Positions 40,350 through 49,796 are shown, numbered from the stretch's first letter. The stretch: DNA of 55,892 nt from Avimonas intestinalis (GCA_904380375.1 CAJFID010000020.1:1-55892), one strand, 5' to 3'. Notes: generated from the letters alone by a model not told the origin. Numbers and translations: made by a program.

Positions 40350-40474
40350 GCCAACCGAACGGGGGAGGGATCCTGAAAAGGGATACTTTTGCAGGCGCAA
40401 ATCCGCAGAGCCTAACCGGTTGTCAATGCCCGACAGATTGCTCGAATAACGGAAATGCCGCCGGAGGCTTTGTG

Positions 40475-40503
40475 TTGACAAAGCCGCGGATTTTTCCTAT
40501 AAT
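40475..40503 (+). promoter_or_regulatory. Perfect-consensus promoter of the membrane-protein gene
   Basis: TTGACA (40475-40480), a 17-bp spacer and TATAAT (40498-40503) match the housekeeping sigma-factor consensus at every position. Confidence 0.85.
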
Positions 40504-40555
40504 AAAGAGGAGAGAAAAAACATCCTATAAAGCGCGGAAAAACGGCGGTGGTTTT

Positions 40556-41233
40556 ATGCTTAACAGCGAAAATCGACGGCTGAAATTGGGTGTTACGGCG
40601 GCGTTCTTGATCCTGATACTGCTGAATCTTGGCGCATGGCTTTTGCTCCGTTTCAGCCAGAGGAGCCTTTTTGCGGGCGGCCCGCTGCTGTCCGCCGCTG
40701 CGCAGGCGGCGCTGGCGATGGGGCTCCGCTCCATCCTGCGGCCTGTATACGCGGTGCTGGGCTATCTTTTATCCGGCGTTTTCCTGTTTGCCGCCCTGCG
40801 GCTAACGCGCAGGCGGTCCGGCATATTTTGCCTGCTGCATGGGGCGCTGCAGCTTGGTACATTGGTGATACCGGCGGCCCGCAGCGCGTCCGCCGCCGGC
40901 GAGCTGGTGGATATCAATTGGGTCCTCTACCTGTTCCTTCTCCTGCTCAGCTGCGGCGGGGTATTGCTGATCCAGTGGTTGGCAGCGCCGTTTTTCGCCC
41001 GACGCCTTCCAGAGCCGGCGGCCGTCGCGCTTGCCTGTATTGCGTCGGCGGCTTGGGCCCTTCTGCTGTCCCTTCTGACCCTTCCCGTTATGCTGGGAAG
41101 CGGCTATGCCGACGCCGTCCTCCCTACGGTAAGGGAGAGCCTTATTGACGTGGCGGTAAAACTTGCCGTCTGTCTGCTCGCATATTTCCTCCTTAACCGG
41201 CTTTTCCGGCAAAAAGCGCCCGCGCAGGGTTGA
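40556..41233 (+). CDS. Uncharacterised multi-pass membrane protein
   Basis: This 225-residue protein has about six hydrophobic helices (starting GVTAAFLILILLNLGAWLLL and ending VCLLAYFLLNRLF) joined by short basic loops. I recognise no transport or enzyme motif. A perfect-consensus promoter lies 53 bp upstream, so it is probably expressed strongly, though no clear ribosome site precedes the ATG. The promoter of the tyrS T-box overlaps its stop codon. Function unknown. Confidence 0.75.
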   Translation: MLNSENRRLKLGVTAAFLILILLNLGAWLLLRFSQRSLFAGGPLLSAAAQAALAMGLRSILRPVYAVLGYLLSGVFLFAALRLTRRRSGIFCLLHGALQLGTLVIPAARSASAAGELVDINWVLYLFLLLLSCGGVLLIQWLAAPFFARRLPEPAAVALACIASAAWALLLSLLTLPVMLGSGYADAVLPTVRESLIDVAVKLAVCLLAYFLLNRLFRQKAPAQG

Positions 41234-41258
41234 CAACGGCCGGGAATTGTGCTTTAAT
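41230..41258 (+). promoter_or_regulatory. Promoter of the tyrS T-box transcript
   Basis: TTGACA (41230-41235) and TTTAAT (41253-41258) are 17 bp apart. The -35 box overlaps the stop of the preceding gene. Confidence 0.7.
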
Positions 41259-41264
41259 CATCCT

Positions 41265-41550
41265 GACAAAGGCAAAGAAGGGAAGAAGTACCTTCGTCCG
41301 GGCAGCCAAGAGAGCCGTCGGCTGGTGGAAGACGGCGTGCCCGCGGAGCGAAATACATCCCGGAGCCGCAGACCGAAGCGGGTGGCCGTAGTAGGCTCTG
41401 ACGTGTTGCGCACGTTATCGCGCCAAGGCGTTGCTGGACGCCGGAGAGGCCGCCGTTCGGCGGCAATAGAGGTGGTACCGCGGATTGATTTTCGTCCTCT
41501 GCAAGCAGGTCGCCGTCAGGCGCTTGCCGTACAGGGGGCGTTTTGTTTTT
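41265..41550 (+). promoter_or_regulatory. T-box leader of tyrS (tyrosine)
   Basis: Landmarks are a specifier region GCGAAATACATCC with the Tyr codon TAC at 41354-41356, the T-box GAGGTGGTACCGCGG near 41469-41483, and a terminator stem CGTCCTCTG/CAGGGGGCG (41493-41501 and 41532-41540) followed by TTTTGTTTTT. Uncharged tRNA(Tyr) should switch read-through on for tyrS. Confidence 0.88.
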
Positions 41551-41650
41551 GCCCATTTCTGCACGGTTCGGATCCCGCAGCGGCCGGCCATTGGCACCGG
41601 CGCGAGAAAAAACAGAAAGAAAAGGGAAGAAAGGGAAAGGAAAGAGAACG

Positions 41651-42883
41651 ATGAAAAACGTGTTCGACGAACTCCAGGCGCGGGGCATGATCGCGCAGAT
41701 GACCAACGAGGAGAGGATCCGCGAGCTGCTTGAAAAGGAGCAGGTTACCTTCTACATCGGCTTTGACCCGACGGCGGACAGCCTGCACGTCGGCCATTTC
41801 GTCCAGCTGATGGTCATGGCACATATGCAGCGGGCGGGGCACCGCCCGGTCGCGCTGCTGGGCGGCGGTACCGGGATGATCGGCGACCCCTCCGGCAAGA
41901 CCGATATGCGGAAGATGATGACCCCGGAAACCATCCAGCACAATGTGGACTGCTTCAAAAAGCAGATGTCCCGTTTTGTGGATTTTGAAAACGGCCGGGC
42001 CCTGATGGTCAATAACGCCGACTGGCTGATGAACCTTAACTATATTGAGTTTCTCCGAGAGGTCGGCGTCCACTTCTCGGTCAACCGGATGCTGAGCGCC
42101 GAATGCTTCAAATCCCGGATGGAGCGCGGGCTCTCCTTCCTGGAATTCAACTATATGCTGATGCAGGGTTTTGATTTCTACCATCTGAACCAGACCCTCG
42201 GCTGCAAGATGGAGCTGGGCGGCGACGACCAGTGGTCGAATATCATCGCCGGCGTGGAGCTCTGCCGCCGCAAGGCGGGGCAGGAGGTCTACGGCATGAC
42301 CTTTACGCTGCTGACTACCTCCGAGGGCAAGAAAATGGGCAAGACCGAAAAGGGCGCCGTCTGGCTTGATCCGGAGAAGACCACTCCCTACGACTTCTTC
42401 CAGTATTGGCGCAACGTGGACGATGCCGACGTCATCAAATGCCTGAAGCTCCTCACCTTTGTCCCGGTGGAGGAAATCGGCGAGCTTGCCAAGGCCGAGG
42501 GGAGCGCGATCAACGCCGTCAAGGAGCGCCTGGCTTACGAAGTGACCAAACTTGTCCATGGGCAGGAGGAAGCGGACAAGGCGCTTCAGGCGGCCCGCGC
42601 GGTCTTTGGAGCGGGCGCCGCCAGCGCCGATATGCCTTCGACCGAACTGTCGGCGGCAGATTTTACCGACGGGCAGATTTCGGCGATTGACCTGCTGATG
42701 AAGACCAAGCTGACCCCCTCCCGGGGCGAAGCGCGCCGCCTGATTGAGCAGGGGGGGATGGCGGTGGACGATTCTAAGGTGCCCGACATCGGTTTTGCCG
42801 TGCCGATGGCCGCCTTTGACAAGGGCTATGTGGTCATCAAGAAAGGCAAGAAGGTCTACCACAAGGCGGTCCTGAACAAGTAA
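41651..42883 (+). CDS. tyrS: Tyrosyl-tRNA synthetase
   Basis: This 410-residue class I enzyme charges tRNA(Tyr). The HIGH motif appears as HVGH at residues 46-49, the KMSKS loop as KMGKT at 228-232, and the C-terminal S4-like RNA-binding domain includes SRGEARRLIEQGGMAVDD. A GGAAAGGAAAGAG tract lies before the ATG. A T-box leader controls expression; a terminator follows 29 bp after the stop. Confidence 0.96.
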   Translation: MKNVFDELQARGMIAQMTNEERIRELLEKEQVTFYIGFDPTADSLHVGHFVQLMVMAHMQRAGHRPVALLGGGTGMIGDPSGKTDMRKMMTPETIQHNVDCFKKQMSRFVDFENGRALMVNNADWLMNLNYIEFLREVGVHFSVNRMLSAECFKSRMERGLSFLEFNYMLMQGFDFYHLNQTLGCKMELGGDDQWSNIIAGVELCRRKAGQEVYGMTFTLLTTSEGKKMGKTEKGAVWLDPEKTTPYDFFQYWRNVDDADVIKCLKLLTFVPVEEIGELAKAEGSAINAVKERLAYEVTKLVHGQEEADKALQAARAVFGAGAASADMPSTELSAADFTDGQISAIDLLMKTKLTPSRGEARRLIEQGGMAVDDSKVPDIGFAVPMAAFDKGYVVIKKGKKVYHKAVLNK

Positions 42884-42912
42884 TGGGTCCCTGCGCGAAA
42901 AAAACAATAAAT

Positions 42913-42960
42913 AGCCAAGGGGCGCAGACCGTTTTATACGGCTGTGCCCCTTGGCTTTTT
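42913..42960. terminator. Bidirectional terminator between tyrS and the sugar-isomerase gene
   Basis: Complementary arms AGCCAAGGGGC (42913-42923) and GCCCCTTGGCT (42945-42955) enclose a 21-base loop that can pair further, with TTTTT after it and A-rich sequence before it. It serves the convergent genes on both sides. Confidence 0.82.
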
Positions 42961-42973
42961 GAATGTGGGACGC

Positions 42974-43732
42974 TTATGTGCGGTGGCAAAGCTTTTGAAA
43001 GAAAGCCACGTCCGCCTGCATACGGCGCACGCTGTCGCCGCGGAAAAATTCGAAGATGTAGGGAACCGGTCGGTTCAACGCGGCCGTAAAGCGTTCCCAA
43101 GCACTTGTCCCCTGCTGGAGAGGGCAGCGTTCGCCGTCCGGCCGGCAGAAGAATACGTGCACCCGGGATACCTGTCCGGACAGCGCCCGAAGCTCCCGCA
43201 GGTTCTCGTCCACAGACAGCGCCGGATTCATCTGCCAATAGGTGTCTGCCTCCCCCGCGCAGGCGGACAGCAGGGAAAGCGTGCCCTCCGCCGATTCGGT
43301 GGCCGTCCCGGGATGGTATTCAAAGGCCAAGCGGATCCCTTCAGGAAGCGTCTGCGCGATCGCCGCGACCTCCTGGCCGCAGCGCTGGAGGTCCTCCGGC
43401 GTCAAAGCCGAATACGGCCGGTTCCCCGCCCAGATACGGATAACCGGGGCCGAGAGCAGTTGAGCCGTATGCAGCACCGGGGAAAAATCCATGCCTTCGC
43501 CCAAGCGGTAATAGCTGCCATAGGATAAGACCCGCAGGCCGTGTTCCTGTGTCAAACGGGCGGCCTGTTTTGCCTTGGCTTCGTCGCCCGGCGGGCAGTG
43601 GATGTCGCCGCCCCATTCGATGCCGTCCAGCCCCGCGTGAACGGCGGCTGCGGCGACCTCGGCCGGGGAAAGGCGCCGGAAGGAGACCGAGGCCAGGCCG
43701 AGGGGGGAGGCGTTACAGGAGGGAAGCGGCAA
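42974..43732 (-). CDS. Sugar phosphate isomerase/epimerase (xylose isomerase-like TIM barrel)
   Basis: This 252-residue protein matches the AP-endonuclease-2/xylose-isomerase-like barrel family: LASVSFRRLSPAEVAAAA, DGIEWGGDIHCPPGD and LAFEYHPGTATE carry metal-ligand glutamates and histidines in family order. The start is a TTG lying inside the end of the aminotransferase gene (20-bp overlap) with AAAGGGG upstream, implying translational coupling. It probably isomerises or epimerises a sugar or inositol derivative for the partner aminotransferase; the substrate is unknown. Confidence 0.8.
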   Translation of the reverse strand: MPLPSCNASPLGLASVSFRRLSPAEVAAAAVHAGLDGIEWGGDIHCPPGDEAKAKQAARLTQEHGLRVLSYGSYYRLGEGMDFSPVLHTAQLLSAPVIRIWAGNRPYSALTPEDLQRCGQEVAAIAQTLPEGIRLAFEYHPGTATESAEGTLSLLSACAGEADTYWQMNPALSVDENLRELRALSGQVSRVHVFFCRPDGERCPLQQGTSAWERFTAALNRPVPYIFEFFRGDSVRRMQADVAFFQKLCHRT

Positions 43733-44960
43733 CCTTTTTCACCCCTTTGACGATGTCCTGCGCATCCTCGTCCGTATAAACGGGCGAAATCGGGAGGACA
43801 ACATTGCCGGCCAGCAATTGCAGCGCGCGGGGGCACATATCCTCGGTGTAGACGATTTTTTCCGGGAACTGGTTGAAGGGGAAGCCGTCCGCATCCGCGG
43901 TTTTCTGATGAAAGATCTGCGGTAGCATATAAATTGGCTGGCCGTTGTACAGATACGAGGCGGCGATGTTCTCCGCGTTCAGCGCCTCACGGAAGCGGCG
44001 GGACGTCTCCGCATCCTTGAGCAGCAGCATAATATTGGAGGACGCGTCCCCTTCTTTGTCGTTGATGGCGCGGAAGGGCACCAGCCCCTCCAGCTGCCCC
44101 TTGATATACTGCTTGAGCTCCTTCATCCGGGACAGAATAGCCGGCAGCTTGGCCATCTGGGCGCAGGCAACGGCGCCGGTCAGCTCGCTCATCCGGTAAT
44201 TCTGTCCGATGAAAACGTTCCGCTCGGCGTCTTTGGAAAGGAAGCCCTCCTGCTCCCGGTACATGCCCTGGTCGTGATAGCGTACAGCGCGTTCGTAGAG
44301 CAGGGGGTCGTTGGTGACAACGGCGCCGCCTTCCCCGGTGGTGATGATCTTATTCATTTGCAGGCTGAAAACGCTGATATCCCCAAAGCTGCCGGAATGC
44401 CGGCCGCGGTACCGGCTGCCGATGGATTGGGCAACGTCTTCAATGACGTACAGGCGATGCTTTTTGGCGACCGCCGTAATCGCATCCATCCGGCAGGGAT
44501 TCCCCAGGATCGGCACGGCGATGACCGCCTTGACGTAGGGGTCGATCACCGCTTCAAGCGCGTCGGGATCAAGGCTTAGGCTGTCGTCAATGTCACAGAA
44601 TACCGGCACCGCTCCCGCAATGACGACGGCGCCGGGGGTGGCCAAAAAGGTACAGGCCGGGACAATGACCTTGTCCCCCGGCCCCACGCCGCAGGCTTTC
44701 AGCGCGCAGACGAGGGCGGCGGTGCAGCTGGTGACGCCCAATGCATAACGCGTGCCGATGGTCTCGGCAAGCTGACGTTCAAACCGCTTGACGGAGCCGG
44801 CAAGGTTTGGGCCGTAGTAGCGGAAAGGTGACTGACGGTCAATAATGTCGCATAGCCCCTCCTTTTCCCGTTCGTCATACATCACGGCTCCGGGAAAAGC
44901 CGGCGGGAGCGGATGATCCCGTACGGGGATGCCGCCGTTGATAGCCAATACATTGTCCAT
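43713..44960 (-). CDS. DegT/DnrJ/EryC1/StrS-family PLP aminotransferase
   Basis: This 415-residue enzyme transfers an amino group to a keto sugar or cyclitol. The PLP lysine is Lys204 in MNKIITTGEGGA, and the Asp pairing with the pyridine nitrogen is Asp175 in EDVAQS. The N-terminal AINGGIPVRDHPLPP is typical of the scyllo-inosose/deoxy-sugar aminotransferase branch. I start at ATG 44960, with AGGGGTGA upstream; a GTG three codons earlier is possible. It overlaps the isomerase-like gene and has a strikingly AT-rich upstream region. Confidence 0.88.
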   Translation of the reverse strand: MDNVLAINGGIPVRDHPLPPAFPGAVMYDEREKEGLCDIIDRQSPFRYYGPNLAGSVKRFERQLAETIGTRYALGVTSCTAALVCALKACGVGPGDKVIVPACTFLATPGAVVIAGAVPVFCDIDDSLSLDPDALEAVIDPYVKAVIAVPILGNPCRMDAITAVAKKHRLYVIEDVAQSIGSRYRGRHSGSFGDISVFSLQMNKIITTGEGGAVVTNDPLLYERAVRYHDQGMYREQEGFLSKDAERNVFIGQNYRMSELTGAVACAQMAKLPAILSRMKELKQYIKGQLEGLVPFRAINDKEGDASSNIMLLLKDAETSRRFREALNAENIAASYLYNGQPIYMLPQIFHQKTADADGFPFNQFPEKIVYTEDMCPRALQLLAGNVVLPISPVYTDEDAQDIVKGVKKVAASLL

Positions 44961-44964
44961 TACT

Positions 44965-45100
44965 ATCACCCCTATAATGTGTTAACTAAATTATCAAATA
45001 TAGATTATCATAATAAAAACAATTTTACAATACCCAAGTTTAACAATTGTATAAACTCAAATAACATATATTAATTTAAAAGATAACAAATAGGACGTCT
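44965..45100. promoter_or_regulatory. AT-rich upstream region with an operator-like palindrome
   Basis: This 130-bp stretch is far richer in A/T than the rest of the window. It holds the imperfect palindrome GTTTAACAATTGTATAAAC (45038-45056) centred on ACAATTGT, and several TATAAT-like words oriented toward the aminotransferase gene. A promoter/operator for the DegT-isomerase pair is likely, but no exact boxes stand out. Confidence 0.4.
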
Positions 45101-45126
45101 GGAGGAAGCCGCAACGGTCAATAAAG

Positions 45127-45206
45127 AAAGAACCGTCCCTTCCTGCAAGGCTCCGAACGGCTCCATACGGCCGTGCTTCGGATGTCCGGAAAGGGACGGT
45201 TCTTTT
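45127..45206 (-). terminator. Long hairpin terminator of the P-type ATPase gene
   Basis: Outer arms AAGAACCGTCCCTT (45128-45141) and AAGGGACGGTTCTT (45190-45203) are exact complements, enclosing about 48 bases that carry an inner hairpin. On the minus strand a T-rich tail follows. Confidence 0.7.
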
Positions 45207-45209
45207 TGA

Positions 45210-45443
45210 TAGGTTTATTTGTCAGATGGTTTTGCCGGCTTGGTGGGGGAGGTGGGGGCCTAGAAAATCGCTTCCGCCGAAAATCCGGAAAAGGGAGGCC
45301 GGTTCCCCTCCGAATAGGACGCCCTGCGGCTTCTTCCGCCTTGGGCCCGCAGCCGTACGCTGCCTTTGCGGGAATCCCGCGCATTCGACGGCGCGGTGCA
45401 TGCCTTCCTTGAGCAGAGCGTTATTCCATCGGGGAAGTAGGTG
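45210..45443. other. Non-coding gap downstream of the ATPase gene
   Basis: Beyond the terminator I see no gene, RNA or repeat in this stretch. Short open frames here have no ribosome site or family resemblance. Confidence 0.45.
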
Positions 45444-48116
45444 TTATTCGTCCGCTTTCTCGGCTCCGGCCTTCGCGGAGGCGGAACGGAGGAGCGCCTG
45501 GATCCCTTTGACAATTTCCATGATAACCAGCGGGGCGATTGCCAGGCCGGCTACCACGCCCCAAGCCGCGCCGGACAAGGGGGAGATGCCGAACAGCGCC
45601 TGCATCGGGCCGACCAGCAGGACGACCAGCATCAGGGCCAGGGAGGCGGCAAACGCGCCGAGCATGTATTTGTTGGTGTGGAAGCCGACCCGGAACAGGG
45701 AATGGTAGCTGCGTGCATTGAACGCGTGGATCAATTGGGAGAGGGCCAGGGTAGCGAAGGCCATCCCTTCCCCCAGAGGGATATTCACGCCGCCGCCCGG
45801 CAGGGTAAACACCCGCGAACCGATGAAATAGGCCGCCAGGGTGAGCAGGCCGATCATGATGCCCTGCAAAACGGCGGTCAGCCCCAGCCCGCCGGCGAAG
45901 ATGGATTCGCTCTTTTTCCGGGGCTTGCGGGTCATCACGTCGAACTCCACCGGCTCCATGCCCAGGGCAAGGGCGGGCAGGGAATCGGTGACCAGGTTGA
46001 TCCAGAGCAGCTGGATGGGCAGCAGCGGGGATTCCCGCCAGAACAGCATGGCCACAAACACGGTGAGGATTTCGCCCAGGTTGCAGGACAGCAGGAAGTG
46101 GACGGCCTTGCGGATGTTGTCGTAAATCCCGCGCCCTTCCTTGACGGCGGTGACGATAGTGGCGAAATTGTCGTCGGTCAGGGTCATATCTGCCGCGCCC
46201 TTGGCCACGTCGGTGCCGGTAATGCCCATCGCGCAGCCGATGTCGGCCGCCTTGAGGGCAGGGGCGTCGTTTACTCCGTCCCCGGTCATCGCTACGATCT
46301 CCCCGGCCCGCTGCCAGGCTTTGACGATCCGGATCTTATCCGCCGGCGTCACTCGGGCATATACCCGGTAGCGCCGGATGTTTTCAAAAAGCTCGTCGTC
46401 GCTGAGCTTGGCCAGCTCGGCGCCGGTGATCGCTTCGCTGTCGTCGTGCAGGATCCCCAGCTCCCGTGCGATCGCCGCGGCAGTGGTCACGTGGTCGCCG
46501 GTAATCATCACGGTGCGGATCCCGGCGGTGTCGCATTCCGCAATCGCGGCGGTCACCTCCGGCCGCGGCGGATCGATCATGCCGAACAGGCCGCCGAAGG
46601 TCAAGCCGTTTTCCAATTCCTCCGGCCGGCAGTCCATCGGCATCTCGTCGATAATCTTGTAGCCCAGGGCGAGCACCCGCAGGGCATCCTTCGCCATTTC
46701 CTCGTTGGCGGCGGCCGCGGCCTCCAGGTTGCCGGCGACACAGCGGCCAAGCAGGATGTCCGGCGCGCCTTTGACAATGACGACCCGCCGACCATGGATC
46801 AAATTGACGGTGGTCATCAGCTTGCGGTCGGAGTCAAAGGGGATTTCCCCCAAACGGGGATGCTCGCTGGTCAGCTCCTCCTTGGGCATCCCGTTGTGCA
46901 GGGCAGCAGCTACAATGGCGGTTTCGGTCGGGTCGCCCAGATGTTTTTCCGTCCCGTCCACGACCTGCACAGTACCGTCGGTACACAGCGCGCCCATCCG
47001 CAACAGCGCCAGCACGCTGTCCGGCGCCTCGCTCGTTAAGGACACGGTTTCTTTTCCGTCGTACACCTTGACCAGTGTCATCCGGTTCTGTGTCAGGGTG
47101 CCGGTTTTGTCCGAGCAGATGACCGACGCGCTGCCGAGGGTCTCTACGGCCGGCAGCCGGCGGATAATGGCGTTCTTGGCCACCATCCGCTGGACGCCGA
47201 TGGCCAGCACGATGGTCACGATCGCCGGCAGCCCTTCCGGGATGGCGGCGACAGCCAGCGATACCGCCGTCATGAACATATCCAGCGGGGGCAGGCGGTC
47301 AATCAGGCCGATGATAAAGATCACCACGCAGATCCCCAGCGCCAGGAAGCCCAGGCTTTTGCCCAGCCGGGCCAGCTTTTGCTGGAGGGGGGTCGTGGTT
47401 TCCTTTTCTTCGTCAAGCATGGTGGCGATTTTGCCCATTTCGGTATTCATGCCGGTTTCCACCACCACGCCGCGGGCGTGGCCGTAGGATACCGGGCAGC
47501 CGGAGTACGCCATATTCAGCCGGTCGCCCAGAGGAGCAATGGTGGGGACGGAAGCATCCGCGTCCTTGGAAACAGGGAGCGATTCGCCGGTCAGCGCCGC
47601 CTCGTCGCACTGGAAGCGGGCAGCTTCCAGCAGCCGGCAGTCGGCGGGCACCAGATCGCCCGCCTCCATTTCCACGATGTCGCCGGGGACCAATTCAGCC
47701 GCTTTGACGGTTTGCAGGGTGCCGCCACGCAGGACGCGGGCTTCGGGGGCGGAGAGGTTTTTCAGCGCTTCCAGCGCCGCCTCGGCCTTGCTTTCCTGGA
47801 TGACCCCCAGCAGCGCGTTGATCAATACGATCGCGATGATGACGATTGGCTCAATCCAATCGGCCTCCCCGCCGGTGGCGGCATTGTAGATGCTCAGCCC
47901 CAGGGAAACGGCGGCGGCTATCATCAGGATGATGACCATGACGTCCTTCAGCTGGTCTAGGAAGCGGCGGAAAAAGGAACGGGGGGCCTTTTCCTGAAGC
48001 TTGTTCGGGCCATATGCCTGCAGGCGTTCCTGTGCGGTTTCCGGTGAAAGTCCGGCCTGTGGGTCGGCTCCCAAGGATTCCAGCACCTTTTCTGTTTTTT
48101 CGCTGTACCAGATCAC
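45444..48116 (-). CDS. P-type Ca2+-transporting ATPase (P2A/B-like)
   Basis: This 890-residue membrane pump uses ATP to move Ca2+ or a related divalent cation. Motifs in order are an N-terminal cation-ATPase domain (SPETAQERLQAYGPNKLQ), TGES in the actuator domain, IPEGLPAIV in M4, the phosphorylation site DKTGTLT with Asp336, the hinge MTGDGVNDAPALKAADIG, and NLVTDSLPALALGMEP in M6. The acidic/Asn residues in M4 and M6 are those of SERCA/PMR1 pumps. It is alone on the minus strand with its own promoter and terminator. Confidence 0.95.
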   Translation of the reverse strand: MIWYSEKTEKVLESLGADPQAGLSPETAQERLQAYGPNKLQEKAPRSFFRRFLDQLKDVMVIILMIAAAVSLGLSIYNAATGGEADWIEPIVIIAIVLINALLGVIQESKAEAALEALKNLSAPEARVLRGGTLQTVKAAELVPGDIVEMEAGDLVPADCRLLEAARFQCDEAALTGESLPVSKDADASVPTIAPLGDRLNMAYSGCPVSYGHARGVVVETGMNTEMGKIATMLDEEKETTTPLQQKLARLGKSLGFLALGICVVIFIIGLIDRLPPLDMFMTAVSLAVAAIPEGLPAIVTIVLAIGVQRMVAKNAIIRRLPAVETLGSASVICSDKTGTLTQNRMTLVKVYDGKETVSLTSEAPDSVLALLRMGALCTDGTVQVVDGTEKHLGDPTETAIVAAALHNGMPKEELTSEHPRLGEIPFDSDRKLMTTVNLIHGRRVVIVKGAPDILLGRCVAGNLEAAAAANEEMAKDALRVLALGYKIIDEMPMDCRPEELENGLTFGGLFGMIDPPRPEVTAAIAECDTAGIRTVMITGDHVTTAAAIARELGILHDDSEAITGAELAKLSDDELFENIRRYRVYARVTPADKIRIVKAWQRAGEIVAMTGDGVNDAPALKAADIGCAMGITGTDVAKGAADMTLTDDNFATIVTAVKEGRGIYDNIRKAVHFLLSCNLGEILTVFVAMLFWRESPLLPIQLLWINLVTDSLPALALGMEPVEFDVMTRKPRKKSESIFAGGLGLTAVLQGIMIGLLTLAAYFIGSRVFTLPGGGVNIPLGEGMAFATLALSQLIHAFNARSYHSLFRVGFHTNKYMLGAFAASLALMLVVLLVGPMQALFGISPLSGAAWGVVAGLAIAPLVIMEIVKGIQALLRSASAKAGAEKADE

Positions 48117-48196
48117 CCGGCGGTTCCTCCTTTTTCTTTCCCCTTGTCAAATAGACTTCAAGGCCGCCTTTAGGGGTACGGCCTGTATTCTATGGC

Positions 48197-48225
48197 ATTA
48201 TACCGCATTTTCGGGAAAGTGCCAA
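48197..48225 (-). promoter_or_regulatory. Promoter of the P-type ATPase gene
   Basis: On the minus strand TTGGCA (48220-48225) and TATAAT (48197-48202) are 17 bp apart, about 80 bp before the start. Confidence 0.75.
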
Positions 48226-48293
48226 CAGGTATAACCAAAAGTTAAAAAAAAGAGAAGATTGCCGCAGCTTTGCCCTTTTCCAGATTCCGCTCC

Positions 48294-48323
48294 TTGTCAA
48301 CCGGGGGTGGGGTAGGCTATAAT
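48294..48323 (+). promoter_or_regulatory. Promoter of the flavoprotein gene pair
   Basis: TTGTCA (48294-48299) and TATAAT (48318-48323) are 18 bp apart, about 95 bp before the start at 48417 and divergent from the ATPase promoter. Confidence 0.65.
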
Positions 48324-48416
48324 AGGCATAATACTTCGCCGAGAAGGGGCCGCGCTCGCGATTCCCTGCGGCCGGGTGGGTATCCCAATGGAGGATTTTT
48401 GAAGGAGGGACGGCGA

Positions 48417-49796
48417 ATGCCCGATCCATTTACGGCGGACTGCGGGATCATTGGAGGCGGCGCGGCCGGGCTGGCGGCGGCGGTTTTCCTCTCCCGCCTT
48501 TCCGGCGGCCGGCTGACGGCGGTGGTGCTGGAAAAAGGGCCGCGGGTGGGCAAAAAGCTTCTTGCCACCGGGAACGGCACCTGCAATCTGAGCAACCGCC
48601 ATGCGACGGTTGCCCACTATCATGGGCAGGACCCGCATTTTGCCGTCCCGGCTCTCGCGGCGTTCCCACCGGCGGAAACGGTCGCTTTTTTCACTGCGAT
48701 CGGCGTGGAATGCGTGGAGAGGGAGAACGGGCGGATATATCCCCTCTGCGCCCAGGCCGGCGCAGTGCTGGACTGCCTGCGGCTCACGCTGGCGGCCGAG
48801 GGCACGCCGGAGGAATGCAGTGCGCCGGTGACGGCCATCCGGCCGGTGCCGGGCGGCTTCCTTCTGTATAAAGAAGACGGGACGCAGAGGGCTGTCCGGC
48901 GGGTGCTGGTCTGCGTAGGCGGGGCCGCCTCCCCGGCGCTGGGCGGGTCGGCGGACGGTTACGGGCTGCTGACTGCCTTGGGCCATACCCGCACGCCCCT
49001 GTTTCCTGCGATTGTACAGGTCCGGACCGATCCCTCGTTTGTCAAGGCGGCCAAAGGCGTCCGGGTAGACGCGCAGATCCGCTTTGAGCGGCAGGGGCGG
49101 ACCGTGGCTGAGGAGACGGGGGAGGTCCTCTTTACCGAATACGGCCTTTCCGGGCCAGCGGTGATGCAGGCTTCCCGCTGTGTGGCCGATTGGGAGCGCC
49201 GGCGGCAGGGGACGATGACGGCGGTGCTCAACCTCCTGCCAGGGTTTGGCGGAGCCGCGTTGATAGACTGCCTGCGCCGCCGGGCGGCGCTGCCGGGAAG
49301 GACGGTTGCGGATCTGCTGACCGGCCTTTTGCACAAGCGCCTAGGACAGACCGTGCTGCGCGCGATCGGGTATACCGAGTGGAATGCGCCGGTTTCCGCC
49401 CTGCGGGAAGGCGACTTACGGCGGATTGCCGAAGGGCTCGCCGGCTGGCGGATCCCCGTGCAGGGCACGCAGGGGATGGGCGGGGCGCAGGTGACGGCCG
49501 GCGGCATAGCTACGGCGGAATTCGACCCGCAGACCATGCAGAGCCGCCTGATCCCCGGCTTGTATGCCGCGGGCGAGGTGCTGGACATTGACGGGGACTG
49601 CGGCGGCTATAATTTGCAGTGGGCATGGGCCTCCGCCCACGCCGCGGCCCGGGACATCGTCCGCTCCCTGAAGGGCGAAGCCGCATCCCTCGTAGATGCT
49701 GCGGGGGCCGCAGCCAGCTCCGTCGGAAAAACCCGTCGGTCGAAAAACAGCCGAGGCGGCGCGCAAAGCGCCGGAAAGGACCGAAAAAAACCATGA
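48417..49796 (+). CDS. FAD-dependent oxidoreductase, HI0933/BaiN-like
   Basis: This 459-residue flavoprotein has the FAD motif GIIGGGAAGLAAAVFL near the N-terminus, the HI0933 signature RVGKKLLATGNGTCNLSN, and the C-terminal GLYAAGEVLDIDGDCGGYNLQWAWASA. The family includes BaiN, which reduces bile-acid double bonds, but most members have unknown substrates. GGAGG precedes ATG 48417; the open frame continues upstream without a better start. About 40 residues of low-complexity basic tail follow the conserved domain. Its stop overlaps the next start (ATGA). Confidence 0.9.
   Translation: MPDPFTADCGIIGGGAAGLAAAVFLSRLSGGRLTAVVLEKGPRVGKKLLATGNGTCNLSNRHATVAHYHGQDPHFAVPALAAFPPAETVAFFTAIGVECVERENGRIYPLCAQAGAVLDCLRLTLAAEGTPEECSAPVTAIRPVPGGFLLYKEDGTQRAVRRVLVCVGGAASPALGGSADGYGLLTALGHTRTPLFPAIVQVRTDPSFVKAAKGVRVDAQIRFERQGRTVAEETGEVLFTEYGLSGPAVMQASRCVADWERRRQGTMTAVLNLLPGFGGAALIDCLRRRAALPGRTVADLLTGLLHKRLGQTVLRAIGYTEWNAPVSALREGDLRRIAEGLAGWRIPVQGTQGMGGAQVTAGGIATAEFDPQTMQSRLIPGLYAAGEVLDIDGDCGGYNLQWAWASAHAAARDIVRSLKGEAASLVDAAGAAASSVGKTRRSKNSRGGAQSAGKDRKKP

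Noticed and set aside
45441..47039. A 532-residue open frame antisense to the P-type ATPase gene
   Set aside because: It lies opposite a highly conserved gene, has no matching ribosome site, and its protein is a low-complexity His/Gln/Gly-rich sequence as expected from GC-rich shadow frames.
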